Positions 1-8,223 of a DNA stretch of 64,000 nt are shown here, in pieces. The DNA comes from Thermomonospora echinospora (GTDB lineage Bacteria; Actinomycetota; Actinomycetes; Streptosporangiales; Streptosporangiaceae). Below the pieces are notes generated by a model. The model was not told where the DNA came from and ran no database searches. It saw only the letters and a program-made list of their open reading frames with translations. The stretch is taken from contig NZ_FNVO01000010.1 in the NCBI RefSeq assembly GCF_900108175.1, positions 216,259 through 280,258 of the forward strand. Direction: 5' to 3'. Numbering within the stretch: position 1 is the stretch's first letter; every line of letters starts with the position of its first letter. The position numbers and the translations under genes are program-made.

Positions 1-81
1 CTCGGACCGGGCTGGCAGGAGCCGGAACGCGCCCTCGAACTGCACCTCGCCCTCCGCCTGCACCGCCTGCGGACCTGGTGA
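1..81 (+). CDS. PucR-like transcriptional regulator, C-terminal end (partial)
   Basis: The first frame is open from the window edge to a TGA at 79-81 and encodes 26 residues, of which LELHLALRLHRL is the informative part. This matches the final helix of the C-terminal helix-turn-helix in PucR-family regulators, where a leucine-rich stretch of this kind ends the protein. The rest lies outside the window, so target genes and effector are unknown. It converges on the PHB depolymerase gene across a shared hairpin. Confidence 0.5.
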   Translation, partial: LGPGWQEPERALELHLALRLHRLRTW

Positions 82-249
82 CGCGGAGGGCGTCCGGCCG
101 GGCCGCTGAAACGTTCGTCCAGGTGAACCCATGCCGCTTGGCTCCGGCCACCGACGCTTCCACCGGTTGCCGGACACGCGGCCCGGCCGTGCGGCCTGGG
201 CGGCGTTCCTTGCGGGCGGGTCGGTGGCCATACCGGCTGCGGACAGGGT

Positions 250-282
250 GACGCGGCCCGGTCGTGCCGGCCGGGCCGCGTC
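250..282. terminator. Bidirectional GC hairpin between convergent genes
   Basis: Perfect 12-bp arms GACGCGGCCCGG (250-261) and CCGGGCCGCGTC (271-282) enclose a 9-nt loop. It sits between the end of the PucR-like gene and the end of the PHB depolymerase gene, so it can serve both strands. No T-run follows, as is common in actinomycetes. Confidence 0.6.
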
Positions 283-294
283 GGTCGTCGGTGG

Positions 295-1647
295 TCAGCA
301 GCGCACCCAGTAGCCGGGGCCGGTCTCCTTGATGCCGCTGGTGGTGTAGACGTTCCACAGGCCGAGGTTCTGGTTGGAGCCGTTGGCGTAGGTGTAGCCG
401 CCCGACATGTGGGCCCGGCCCGCCGTGGTGTGCGCGTAGTTGCTGGCGGTGACGCAGGTCGGGGTGGGCGTCGGTGTCGGGGTGGGCGTCGGTGTCGGGG
501 TGGGCGTCGGTGTCGGGGTGGGCGTCGGTGTCGGGGTGGGCGTCGGTGTCGGGGTGGGCGTCGGCGTGGGGGATGTGGTGGGCGTCGGGGTGGGCGTGGG
601 GTCGGGGTTCGCCGTGGTGCCGCCGAGGGCCTCGACCATGTTCAGGATGGTCTCGATCTGCTTGCCGCCGTGTTGGGCGTACGCGGTGTCGCCCTGGTAG
701 CCCCACCAGTTCCAGCAGCCGTTCGGGTTGGTGAGGTCGGTGGTCTGGAGCGCCTGCGGGTACAGCACGACCATGCCGTTGGTGTCGGCGTACTCGTTCA
801 GGTACGCGTACCGCATGAACGTGTCGCCCATCGACTGGTAGCGGTAGCCCTGCTTACAGCCGTGCAGCGCGACCATCAGCCGGCACGCGGACCCGCCCGC
901 GCAGCCGCTCGGGACGTAGGCGAACCCCTCGGCCCCCATGCTGATGGCGGACGCGCTGCCGCCCACGGCGTACCGGTTCTGGTCGAACTGGATCAGGGTG
1001 CCGCCCGGCTGGGCCGCCGGGGCGTTGACCGTGGTGCCGAACAGGTGCCCGAGCATGTCCCGCTCGGGGTCGCCGCCGCAGTTGTTGATGAACGGGGAGG
1101 CGGTGGTGGTGCAGCTCACCGGCCCGATGGGGGACAGCCAGGCGTGCCCGGCGTTGGTCTTGGCGTAGGAGACGTTCGCGCCCAGGTCCCGGTAGTAGGT
1201 GGCCAGATCGTCGTTGACGGCGCGTACCACCGTCTGGTCGTTCGACCCGTGCGAGAGGTACACCCGGTCACCCGACAGATTGGCCACCGGGTCCACTGCC
1301 CCGGCGCCGGCGAGGGACCTGGTCTCCGAGACGAGCTGGGCGGGTGTCTTGCGCGGCGTGTAGGTCTGCATGCAGGCGTTCAGCGCGGTCGCCAGGTTGC
1401 CCTGTGCGCAGCGGTACGGCCCGGCGGAGAAGATGCCCGCACCCTTGAACACGCCGGAGTAGGCTACGTGGAGCTGGTTGGCCATGTACCCGCCGGAAGA
1501 GACCCCGGAGACGTACGTGGAGCTGATGTTGTAGGTCTTCAGTGTGCCCGGGGTGGGTGCGGGCACGGCGCCCAGGGCGACGGTCGCCGTCACCCCGGCG
1601 AGCGCCGCCGCGACCGGCAGCGCCAGGACGGACAGTCCGAGTCTCAT
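295..1647 (-). CDS. Secreted type II poly(3-hydroxybutyrate) depolymerase with Pro-Thr linker and C-terminal domain
   Basis: Secreted alpha/beta-hydrolase of 450 aa predicted to cut extracellular PHB. The signal peptide covers about residues 1-27. The lipase box GVSSGG puts the nucleophile at Ser50; Asp137 (HGSNDQTV) and His168 (NAGHAW) complete a likely triad. The oxyanion motif LHGC (His262) comes after the triad, the order that defines type II catalytic domains. A long Pro-Thr linker follows, then a Cys-bounded C-terminal domain ([20 protein letters not shown]) of the kind seen on extracellular PHB depolymerases. The ATG at 1645-1647 has GGAGG upstream; an upstream extension of the frame only reads through the neighbouring gene. 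It lies 20 bp after the other hydrolase, in one operon. Confidence 0.85.
   Translation of the reverse strand: MRLGLSVLALPVAAALAGVTATVALGAVPAPTPGTLKTYNISSTYVSGVSSGGYMANQLHVAYSGVFKGAGIFSAGPYRCAQGNLATALNACMQTYTPRKTPAQLVSETRSLAGAGAVDPVANLSGDRVYLSHGSNDQTVVRAVNDDLATYYRDLGANVSYAKTNAGHAWLSPIGPVSCTTTASPFINNCGGDPERDMLGHLFGTTVNAPAAQPGGTLIQFDQNRYAVGGSASAISMGAEGFAYVPSGCAGGSACRLMVALHGCKQGYRYQSMGDTFMRYAYLNEYADTNGMVVLYPQALQTTDLTNPNGCWNWWGYQGDTAYAQHGGKQIETILNMVEALGGTTANPDPTPTPTPTTSPTPTPTPTPTPTPTPTPTPTPTPTPTPTPTPTPTPTPTCVTASNYAHTTAGRAHMSGGYTYANGSNQNLGLWNVYTTSGIKETGPGYWVRC
473..562. repeat. 18-bp minisatellite encoding the Pro-Thr linker
   Basis: Five perfect tandem copies of GGTGTCGGGGTGGGCGTC (473-490, 491-508, 509-526, 527-544, 545-562) with degenerate copies on both sides. 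On the minus strand each unit encodes three Pro-Thr pairs of the depolymerase linker. The unit is a multiple of three, so copy-number change would alter linker length without shifting the frame. Confidence 0.9.
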
Positions 1648-1667
1648 GGTGGTCCTCCACGAAGCCG

Positions 1668-2990
1668 TCAGCCGGACAGTGCGCAGGTGTTGACGAGGTC
1701 GCCGGTGGCGGGCCGGGGGATGGTCGCCGAGGCGGGTGGGCGGACGCCCCGGGTGGTCCATGCCTCCAGCGCGGTGAACGCGCTGCGGTAGCAGGGCAGC
1801 AGGGGACGCAGCCGGTCGGGGAAGGCGTCGTAGAGCCCGTCGGTGTGGTTGCCGCCCTCGATCCGGTAGTAGCGGTGCAGCGTGCCCCGGCCCTGCCGCC
1901 TGACCATCGCGGCGTAGACGTCGGAGTCCTGGTCGATCGGCAGCAGCGCGTCCAGCGTTCCGTGCAGCGTGACCATCGGACGGCCGATCCGGCCGGTCAG
2001 CGAGATCTTCCGCACCGCCTTGCGGACCTCGCGGGGCCGGGAGGCGTAGTCGTAGTCGGCGTCGCACGCGGGGGTGCCCGGAGCACAGTAGGGGGTGCCC
2101 GCCTCGGTGGCGCCGTCGTAGCCGGGGTCCAGTTCCTCACGGTAGATGCGCTGGGTCAGGTCCCAGTACACCTGCTCGTGGTACGGCCACAGGAACGACG
2201 ACCCGGCGGGATAGGTCTTGTCCGGACGCCCCGCCAGCACGGGAGGCAGGAACGTCAGCAGGTTCGGCCCGTCCTCCCGCCAGAGAGTCCCCTCCCAGTC
2301 GACGCCGCCGGTGTACAGCTCGGGGTGGTTCTCCAGTTGCCAGCGCACCAGATAGCCGCCGTTGGAGGTGCCCGCCACATAGGTGCGGCCTGGCGCCCGG
2401 CCGTACCGGTGCTTCACCGCCTTCTTGGCGGCCTTGGTGAGCTGGGTGACCCGGTGGTTCCACTCGGCGATCGCGTCGCCGGGCCGCTTGCCGTCCCGGT
2501 AGAACTGCAGGCCGCTGTTGCCCTTGTCCGTCGCCGCGTACGCGTACCCCTGGGCGAGCACCGCGTCGGAGATGGTGAAGTCGTTGGCGTACTGGCGGCG
2601 GTTGCCCGGGGTGCCGGCGACCACCAGCCCGCCGTTCCACCGCTGGGGCAGCCGGATGACGAACTGGCTGTCGTGGTTCCAGCCGTGGTTGGTGTTGAAC
2701 GTGGAGTCGTCGGGGAAGTAGCCGTCGATCTGCACGCCCGGCACCCCGCTGGGGTTGCGGGCTCCGGCCGGGTGCAGACCGGCGTAGTCGGCGGGCACGG
2801 TGTGACCGGACGCGACGGTGCCGGCCGTGGTGAGGTCGTCGAGGCAGGCCGTGACCTGATGCTCCGCCCCGGGCACGGTGACCTCGGGACACGAGCCGGC
2901 GGACGCGGGACCGGCCGGGGCGGCCACCAGGGGAGCGGCCACGACGGTGCCGAGCAGGGCGCCCGTCAGCAGTCTGCGGATGGTCGGCAT
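1668..2990 (-). CDS. Secreted alpha/beta-hydrolase, possible 3-hydroxybutyrate-oligomer hydrolase or tannase-like esterase
   Basis: 440-aa secreted hydrolase. A signal peptide covers residues 1-31 (ending GPASA). The nucleophile elbow is GTSNGG with Ser209; later HGTLDALLP and EGGNHTDG offer the Asp and His. The SNGG type of elbow and the large insertions recall tannase/feruloyl-esterase and 3HB-oligomer hydrolase families. Co-transcription with a PHB depolymerase makes hydrolysis of released 3HB oligomers the best guess, but this is inferred from context. ATG at 2988-2990 has GGAGG eight bases upstream. It is the first gene of the two-gene operon. Confidence 0.65.
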   Translation of the reverse strand: MPTIRRLLTGALLGTVVAAPLVAAPAGPASAGSCPEVTVPGAEHQVTACLDDLTTAGTVASGHTVPADYAGLHPAGARNPSGVPGVQIDGYFPDDSTFNTNHGWNHDSQFVIRLPQRWNGGLVVAGTPGNRRQYANDFTISDAVLAQGYAYAATDKGNSGLQFYRDGKRPGDAIAEWNHRVTQLTKAAKKAVKHRYGRAPGRTYVAGTSNGGYLVRWQLENHPELYTGGVDWEGTLWREDGPNLLTFLPPVLAGRPDKTYPAGSSFLWPYHEQVYWDLTQRIYREELDPGYDGATEAGTPYCAPGTPACDADYDYASRPREVRKAVRKISLTGRIGRPMVTLHGTLDALLPIDQDSDVYAAMVRRQGRGTLHRYYRIEGGNHTDGLYDAFPDRLRPLLPCYRSAFTALEAWTTRGVRPPASATIPRPATGDLVNTCALSG

Positions 2991-3351
2991 GGGCGGTTCC
3001 TCCAGGGGGTGGATCCCGCCATCCTGAGGATGATCTGTGGCTCGGACCACGTACCGCCGCCACACAATCGCCACCACGCCCATGTGCGCCCCCGCCACGA
3101 CTCGTCCCGGCACCCCGGTGACGTGCCGGTGAACGCGGCGGGTGACGGCATCGGCGGAGAGCCCAGGTGCCCCGCTCCCAGGACGGTCCCCGCGGCCATG
3201 TGGTGTCGCCGGGGCACACAGCCTCCGCCGGGTTTGTGGGGGCGTTCTACATGGTGACCGTTGTCGGGATTGCCATAGTGTGCGGCGTCACATGACCGAT
3301 GTGGGCTGGGTCACTCGCCCGGCCAACCCCCTTCGAGGAGGACGCGGGAGC
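2991..3351. promoter_or_regulatory. Divergent intergenic region, no gene
   Basis: 361 bp between the polyester operon (minus) and the ABC transporter operon (plus). It must hold both promoters, but I see no convincing -35/-10 pair or strong palindrome. A GAGGAGG ribosome-binding site at 3335-3341 decides the start of the transporter gene over an upstream in-frame ATG at 3292. Confidence 0.4.
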
Positions 3352-4110
3352 ATGACCGGTGCCATTCTGGCGGCGCGCGGCCTGGCCAAGGAGTTCCGCG
3401 GCTTCCGGGCCGTGGACGGCGTCGACCTCGACGTCGCCGAGGGCAGCGTGCACGCCCTGGTCGGCCCGAACGGAGCCGGCAAGACCACGCTGTTCAACCT
3501 GCTGACCGGCTTTCTCCCGCCGACCGCCGGGACGATCACGCTGGGCCGCCGCGATCTGACCGGCCGGCGTCCCGAGGAGGTCGCCCGCGCCGGGCTGGCC
3601 CGATCGTTCCAGATCACCAGCCTGTTCCCGCAGATGACGGTGCGGCGGCATCTGGAGCTGGCGCTGGCCGGGCCGACCGGGCTCGGCTGGCGGTTCTGGC
3701 GTTCGGACAAGGCGCTGCGCCGCTTCGCCGGGCGCGCCGACGAACTGCTGGACCAGGTGGGCCTGCTGGGCTTCGCCGACCAGGCGGCCGGCACCTTGGC
3801 CTACGGCCGCAAGCGGGCGCTGGAACTGGCCCTCGCGCTGTCCCTGGACCCCAAGGTGCTGCTGCTGGACGAGCCCACCGCCGGGATGGGCGCCGAGGAC
3901 GTGGACCGGACGGTGGAGCTGGTCCGCCGGGTGCGGACCGGCCGGACGGTGGTGATGGTCGAGCACAACATGAACGTGGTCGCCAGCCTCGCCGACCGGG
4001 TGACCGTCCTGCAGGCCGGCCGGGTGCTGGTCGAGGGCCCCTACGCCGAGATCCGGCACGACCCCCGAGTGATCAGCGCCTACCTGGGAGACCCCGATGC
4101 TCACCGTTGA
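3352..4110 (+). CDS. livG: LivG-type ABC transporter ATP-binding protein
   Basis: 252-aa ATPase of the branched-chain-amino-acid (HAAT) importer class. Walker A GPNGAGKTT is at residues 38-46. The signature region reads LAYGRKRALELA, the LivG form in which LSGGQ is replaced by an L-x-YG motif, followed by Walker B VLLLDEPTAGM. The ATG at 3352 follows GAGGAGG. It overlaps the next ATPase gene by 14 bp. The order ATPase, ATPase, binding protein, two permeases is a full importer; class is sure, substrate is not. Confidence 0.85.
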   Translation: MTGAILAARGLAKEFRGFRAVDGVDLDVAEGSVHALVGPNGAGKTTLFNLLTGFLPPTAGTITLGRRDLTGRRPEEVARAGLARSFQITSLFPQMTVRRHLELALAGPTGLGWRFWRSDKALRRFAGRADELLDQVGLLGFADQAAGTLAYGRKRALELALALSLDPKVLLLDEPTAGMGAEDVDRTVELVRRVRTGRTVVMVEHNMNVVASLADRVTVLQAGRVLVEGPYAEIRHDPRVISAYLGDPDAHR

Positions 4111-4789
4111 CAAGCTGTCGGCCTGGTACGGCGAGGCCCAGGTGCTGCGGGAGGTGTCGCTCGACGTCGCCGAGGGCGAGATCGTCACGCTGGTCGGCCG
4201 CAACGGCGCGGGCAAGACCACCCTCCTGCGGTGCGTGATGGGCCTGCACGGGCGCACGTCCGGGACGATGTCGCTGCTCGGCGACGATCTGACCGCGCTG
4301 CCCCCGCACCGCCGGGCCCGCCGCGGCATCGGCTACGTGCCCGACGACCGCGGCATCTACGCCACCCTCTCGGTCGAGGAGAACCTGCTGCTGCCCCCGG
4401 TCAGCGGCCCGGCGCCGTGGTCGCTGGAGGAGATCTACCAGACCTTCCCCCGGCTGCGGGAGCGGCGGCGCTTCCCCGGCACCCGGCTGTCCGGCGGCGA
4501 GCAGCAGATGCTGGCGCTGGCCCGGGTGCTGCGCATGGGCTCGCGGCTGCTGCTGTGCGACGAGCCGACCGAGGGGCTGTCCCCGCTCATCGTCCAGCAG
4601 ATCGGGGAGATCCTGCGCCAGGTCAAAGGGCGCGGGGTGACCGTGCTGCTGGTCGAGCAGAACGTGCACTTCGCCACCACCGTGGCCGACCGCCATTACT
4701 TGCTGGCCGAGGGCCGCGTCGTCGAGTCGCTCGACAACGAGCAGGTCCGCGCCCGCGAACACGAACTCCTCGAACACCTCGGAATCTAA
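4097..4789 (+). CDS. livF: LivF-type ABC transporter ATP-binding protein
   Basis: 230-aa second ATPase of the importer. Walker A GRNGAGKTT (residues 34-42), signature LSGGEQQMLALARVL and Walker B LLLCDEPTEGLSP are all intact, followed by the switch histidine region LVEQNVHF. It starts inside the end of the preceding gene, which suggests translational coupling and a heterodimeric ATPase pair. The length is normal for LivF. Confidence 0.88.
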   Translation: MLTVDKLSAWYGEAQVLREVSLDVAEGEIVTLVGRNGAGKTTLLRCVMGLHGRTSGTMSLLGDDLTALPPHRRARRGIGYVPDDRGIYATLSVEENLLLPPVSGPAPWSLEEIYQTFPRLRERRRFPGTRLSGGEQQMLALARVLRMGSRLLLCDEPTEGLSPLIVQQIGEILRQVKGRGVTVLLVEQNVHFATTVADRHYLLAEGRVVESLDNEQVRAREHELLEHLGI

Positions 4790-4809
4790 AAATCCCCCAG
4801 GAGTGTGAC

Positions 4810-6048
4810 ATGAAGGCATTGGGTCTGTCGGCCGCCGTCGCCACCGTCGGCGCCCTGCTCGCCGGCTGCGGCGGTGGTCCCGGCGGGGGCGGGGGGAAGA
4901 TCAGCGACGGCTCGGTCACGCTGGCCGTGCTCAACGACCAGACGGCCATCTACGCCGACCTGTCCGGCAAGAACAGCGTCGAGGCCGTCAAGATGGCCGT
5001 CGCGGACTTCACGGCCAGGTACGGCGACAAGGCGGTCACCAAGGACATCAAGGTGATCTCCGCCGACCACCAGAACAAGCCGGACATCGCCAACTCCAAG
5101 GCCCAGGAGCTCTACGACCGGCAGCGCGCCGACGTGATCCTGGACGTGCCGTCCTCGGCCGCCGCGCTGGCCGTCGCCAACCAGGCCAAGGCCAAGAAGA
5201 AGATCTTCATGGACATCGGGGCGGCGACCACCGAGCTGGAGGGCAAGCAGTGCAACAAGTACACCTTCCACTACGGCTACAACACCTACATGCTGGCCAA
5301 CGGCACCGGTAGCACGGTGACCAAGGACGGCTCCAAGCAGTGGTACATCGTCTACCCGGACTACGCGTTCGGGCAGGACATGAACAAGAGCTTCACCGCC
5401 GCCATCCAGAAGGCGGGCGGCACCGTGGTCAAGAGCGACCCGGCGCCCTTCCCCAACGACAACTTCTCCACGTTCCTGCTCAAGGCGCCGGGGCTGAACC
5501 CCAAGCCGCAGGTGCTCGGCACCATGCAGGCCGGCGGCGACCTGGTCAACCTGGTGAAGCAGTACAACGAGTACAAGCTGCAGGACAAGGGCATCGACCT
5601 GGCGGTCGGCCTGATGTTCATCACCGACATTCACTCGCTCGGCCCCGACGCCCTGGCCGGCACCAAGTTCACCGACCCCTGGTACTGGAACGCCACCCCG
5701 CAGAACCGCGCCTGGGCCGACAAGTTCATGGCCAAGACCGGTAAGCGCCCCTCGTTCGCGCACGCGGCCAACTACTCGGCGGCCACGCAGTACCTGGAGG
5801 CGGTCCAGCGCGCCGGGACCGACAACTCCGACGACGTGGTCAAGGCGCTGGAGGGCCACAAGTTCAACGACGTCTTCGCCGACAACGCCGAGATCCGCGC
5901 CCAGGACCACCTGCTGCTGCACGACGTCGAGCTGGCCCAGGTCAAGCCGGCCGCCGAGGTCAAGGAGCCGTGGGACTACGAGAAGATCCTCAAGACCGTC
6001 CCGGCGAACGAGGCGTTCCAGCCCGCCGACGGAAGCTGCCGGCTCTGA
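4810..6048 (+). CDS. Periplasmic-type substrate-binding lipoprotein of the LIV/HAAT class
   Basis: 412-aa lipoprotein with lipobox LLAGC (Cys20) and a Gly-rich tether. The body has the two-lobe type I binding-protein layout typical of LivK-like receptors (LAVLNDQTAIYADLSG near the N-terminus, WYIVYPDYAFGQD mid-protein). It belongs to a branch often paired with LivHMGF genes whose ligand is not always an amino acid; amides, aromatic acids and urea are known for relatives. The stop overlaps the permease start (TGATG). Ligand unknown. Confidence 0.8.
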   Translation: MKALGLSAAVATVGALLAGCGGGPGGGGGKISDGSVTLAVLNDQTAIYADLSGKNSVEAVKMAVADFTARYGDKAVTKDIKVISADHQNKPDIANSKAQELYDRQRADVILDVPSSAAALAVANQAKAKKKIFMDIGAATTELEGKQCNKYTFHYGYNTYMLANGTGSTVTKDGSKQWYIVYPDYAFGQDMNKSFTAAIQKAGGTVVKSDPAPFPNDNFSTFLLKAPGLNPKPQVLGTMQAGGDLVNLVKQYNEYKLQDKGIDLAVGLMFITDIHSLGPDALAGTKFTDPWYWNATPQNRAWADKFMAKTGKRPSFAHAANYSAATQYLEAVQRAGTDNSDDVVKALEGHKFNDVFADNAEIRAQDHLLLHDVELAQVKPAAEVKEPWDYEKILKTVPANEAFQPADGSCRL

Positions 6049-6911
6049 TGGTCGAGCAAGCCTTCAACGGCCTGGTGAGCGGGGCGTTCTACGCCCTGCT
6101 CGCCCTCGGCCTGGCGGTCATCTTCGGGATGCTGGGCGTGGTGAACTTCGCCCACGGCGCCTTTTACATGCTGGGCGCGTTCGGCGCGTTCGTGCTGCTC
6201 GACTCGTTCGGCATCGGCTTCTGGGCGGCGCTGCTGATCGTCCCGGTGCTGCTCGGCCTGGCCGGGGTGGTGCTGGAACGGCTGTTCATCCGGCGGCTGG
6301 CGGCCCTGGACCCGCTCTACAACTTCCTGCTCACCTTCGGGCTCGCGCTGATCCTGCAGGACGTGGTCCGGAGCCGGTACGGCGTCCAGTCCCAGCAGTA
6401 CGGCCGCCCGGGGCTGCTGGACGGCTCGCTGAACTTGGGGCTGTTCGAGTACCCCGCCTACCAGGTGTTCGTGCTGGCCCTGTCCGCGCTGGTGTGCGGG
6501 CTGGTGTGGCTGGCGCTGACCCGCACCAAGGTCGGCATGATCGTTCGGGCGTCCACCGAGAAGCCGGAGCTGACCCGGGCGCTGGGCATCGACGTGGCGC
6601 GCTGGGTCACCCCCGTCTTCGGCTTCGGCATCGCGCTGGCGGGCCTGGCCGGGGTGTTGGCCGCGCCGATGCGCGCCATCAACCCGCTGATGGGCGCCGA
6701 CCTGATCATCGTGGTGTTCGCGGTGGTGGTGATCGGCGGGCTCGGCTCGGTGTTCGGCTCGGTGGCCGCCGGCTTCCTGATCGGGCTGATCTCCGCCCTC
6801 GGCAACCTGTACGTGCCCGCACTGTCACAGACCCTGGTGTTCATCCTGATGGCGGCCGTGCTGCTGTGGCGCCCGGCGGGCCTGTTCGGCCGGGAGGAGG
6901 GCCTCGTATGA
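6048..6911 (+). CDS. livH: LivH-type ABC transporter permease
   Basis: 287-aa integral membrane protein with about eight hydrophobic segments. The start MVEQAFNGLVSGAFYALLALGLAVIFGMLGVVNFAHGAF is diagnostic of LivH permeases, as is the late GSVFGSVAAGFLIGL segment. ATG at 6048 shares bases with the TGA of the binding-protein gene. It overlaps livM by 4 bp. Confidence 0.87.
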   Translation: MVEQAFNGLVSGAFYALLALGLAVIFGMLGVVNFAHGAFYMLGAFGAFVLLDSFGIGFWAALLIVPVLLGLAGVVLERLFIRRLAALDPLYNFLLTFGLALILQDVVRSRYGVQSQQYGRPGLLDGSLNLGLFEYPAYQVFVLALSALVCGLVWLALTRTKVGMIVRASTEKPELTRALGIDVARWVTPVFGFGIALAGLAGVLAAPMRAINPLMGADLIIVVFAVVVIGGLGSVFGSVAAGFLIGLISALGNLYVPALSQTLVFILMAAVLLWRPAGLFGREEGLV

Positions 6912-7933
6912 TCCTGCGTCTGCTGGCGCGGCGGCCGGTGCTGCTTGCCCTGGCCCTGGTGGTCGCGTTCGCGCTGCCGTGGCTGATCTACCCGCCGGTC
7001 GCGATGGACATCGCCGCCTGGGCGCTGTTCGCCGTCGCGGTCGATCTGCTGCTGGGGTACGGCGGGCTGCTGTCGTTCGGGCACGCCGCCTTCTGGGGGA
7101 CCTCGGCCTACACGACCGGGCTGATCGCCCTGCACACCGGGCTGCCCTTCCCGGTGGCGATCGTCGGCGGGGCGCTGGCGGCGGCGGTGCTAGCGGTGCC
7201 GATCGGCTACCTGTCGGTCCGGCTGAGCGGCATCTACTTCGCCATGGTCACGCTGGCCTTCGCCCAGATGATCTACTTCATCGTCAATCAGTGGCGCGAT
7301 GTGACCGGCGGGGAGAACGGGCTGCAGGGCATCCCCCGGGAGTTGTTCGGCCTGGACCTGTCGGACCCGTTCCTCTTCTACTACGCGGGTCTGCCGTTCG
7401 TGCTGGTCGGGCTGCTGGTGGCGTGGCGGATCGTGCGCAGCCCGTTCGGCCAGGTGCTGATGTCGATCCGGGACAACCCGTCGCGGGCCCGCGCGCTGGG
7501 TTACCCGGTCGACCGGTATCGGCTGCTGGCGTTCGTGCTGTCGGCGGCGCTGGCCGGGCTGGGCGGCGGCGTCTTCGCCATCAGCCACGGCTTCGCGTCC
7601 CTGCACGACGTGTACTGGACCACCTCGGGGCAGGCGGTGATGATGGTCGTCCTCGGCGGCATCGGCACCCTGTGGGGCGCCGTGCTGGGCGCCGCGCTGA
7701 TCGTCTCGCTGAACGACTACCTGGCCACCGCGGGCTTCGAGGAGACCGGCATCATCACCGGCCTGATCTTCGTGGTCATCGTCCTGCTGTTCCGCAAGGG
7801 CCTGTGGGGCACCGCCCGGGACCTGACGGCCGCCCGCTCCGGCCGCCACCGGCCCGCGGCCGTCCCGGACCCCCCGTCCTCCGCTTCCTCCTCCGAACGC
7901 CTCGACCAGGTGGCGGAGCGATCAGGGCGGTGA
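6908..7933 (+). CDS. livM: LivM-type ABC transporter permease
   Basis: 341-aa second permease with about nine membrane segments. Typical LivM blocks are visible: LLGYGGLLSFGHAAFWG, LRLSGIYFAMVTLAFAQ-like and GGIGTLWGAVLGAAL. It starts with ATGA overlap to livH. The last 30 residues are hydrophilic and Arg/Ser-rich. It closes the five-gene operon, and a strong hairpin follows 18 bp downstream. Confidence 0.87.
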   Translation: MILRLLARRPVLLALALVVAFALPWLIYPPVAMDIAAWALFAVAVDLLLGYGGLLSFGHAAFWGTSAYTTGLIALHTGLPFPVAIVGGALAAAVLAVPIGYLSVRLSGIYFAMVTLAFAQMIYFIVNQWRDVTGGENGLQGIPRELFGLDLSDPFLFYYAGLPFVLVGLLVAWRIVRSPFGQVLMSIRDNPSRARALGYPVDRYRLLAFVLSAALAGLGGGVFAISHGFASLHDVYWTTSGQAVMMVVLGGIGTLWGAVLGAALIVSLNDYLATAGFEETGIITGLIFVVIVLLFRKGLWGTARDLTAARSGRHRPAAVPDPPSSASSSERLDQVAERSGR

Positions 7934-7951
7934 ACACCGCCCGCCCTGTCA

Positions 7952-7992
7952 CGCCGGGCCGGCGGGCGGTACGACCGTCCGCCGGCCCGGCG
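7952..7992 (+). terminator. Strong hairpin after the Liv-type operon
   Basis: Nineteen-bp arms with a single mismatch (7952-7970 and 7974-7992) close a 3-nt loop ACG, just downstream of the last permease stop. It is a convincing intrinsic-type terminator without a U-tract. Confidence 0.75.
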
Positions 7993-8022
7993 CCCTTCCC
8001 GGGAGCGGTGTGGCCGGCCTCG

Positions 8023-8064
8023 CTTCGGCAGGGCCGGTCGCGCCTTCGGCAGGGCCGGTCGCGC
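8023..8064. repeat. Perfect 21-bp tandem duplication
   Basis: Two adjacent identical 21-bp units (8023-8043 and 8044-8064), each beginning CTTCGGCAGGGCCGGTCG, in the intergenic stretch between the Liv operon and the first PLD gene. No coding role is apparent. Confidence 0.85.
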
Positions 8065-8175
8065 TTGCCGGTACTCGCTCGGTGACCTGCCGGTTCGCCG
8101 CCGTACGCTCCCGTGCGGTGCGCTTTCGCCGGGTCGTGGCGGAACGTGGAATCCCGCCGCCTTCGGCCGATTCCT

Positions 8176-8186
8176 CCTGTTAAGAT
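8176..8186 (+). promoter_or_regulatory. Candidate -10 region shared by the two PLD paralogues
   Basis: CCTGTTAAGAT lies 48 nt before the GTG start of the first PLD gene. The second paralogue has CCTGTTAAAAT 47 nt before its own start, while most surrounding intergenic sequence differs. Conservation in sequence and spacing suggests a -10 hexamer TAAGAT/TAAAAT. I see no clear -35 for either. Confidence 0.4.
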
Positions 8187-8223
8187 CACGGACGGTGTCC
8201 GGTCGGGGGAGGGGGAGTAACGC

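Noticed and set aside
409..1791. Long plus-strand open frame opposite the PHB depolymerase
   Set aside because: It is an Arg/Gly/Val-rich shadow of a well-supported minus-strand gene in high-GC DNA.
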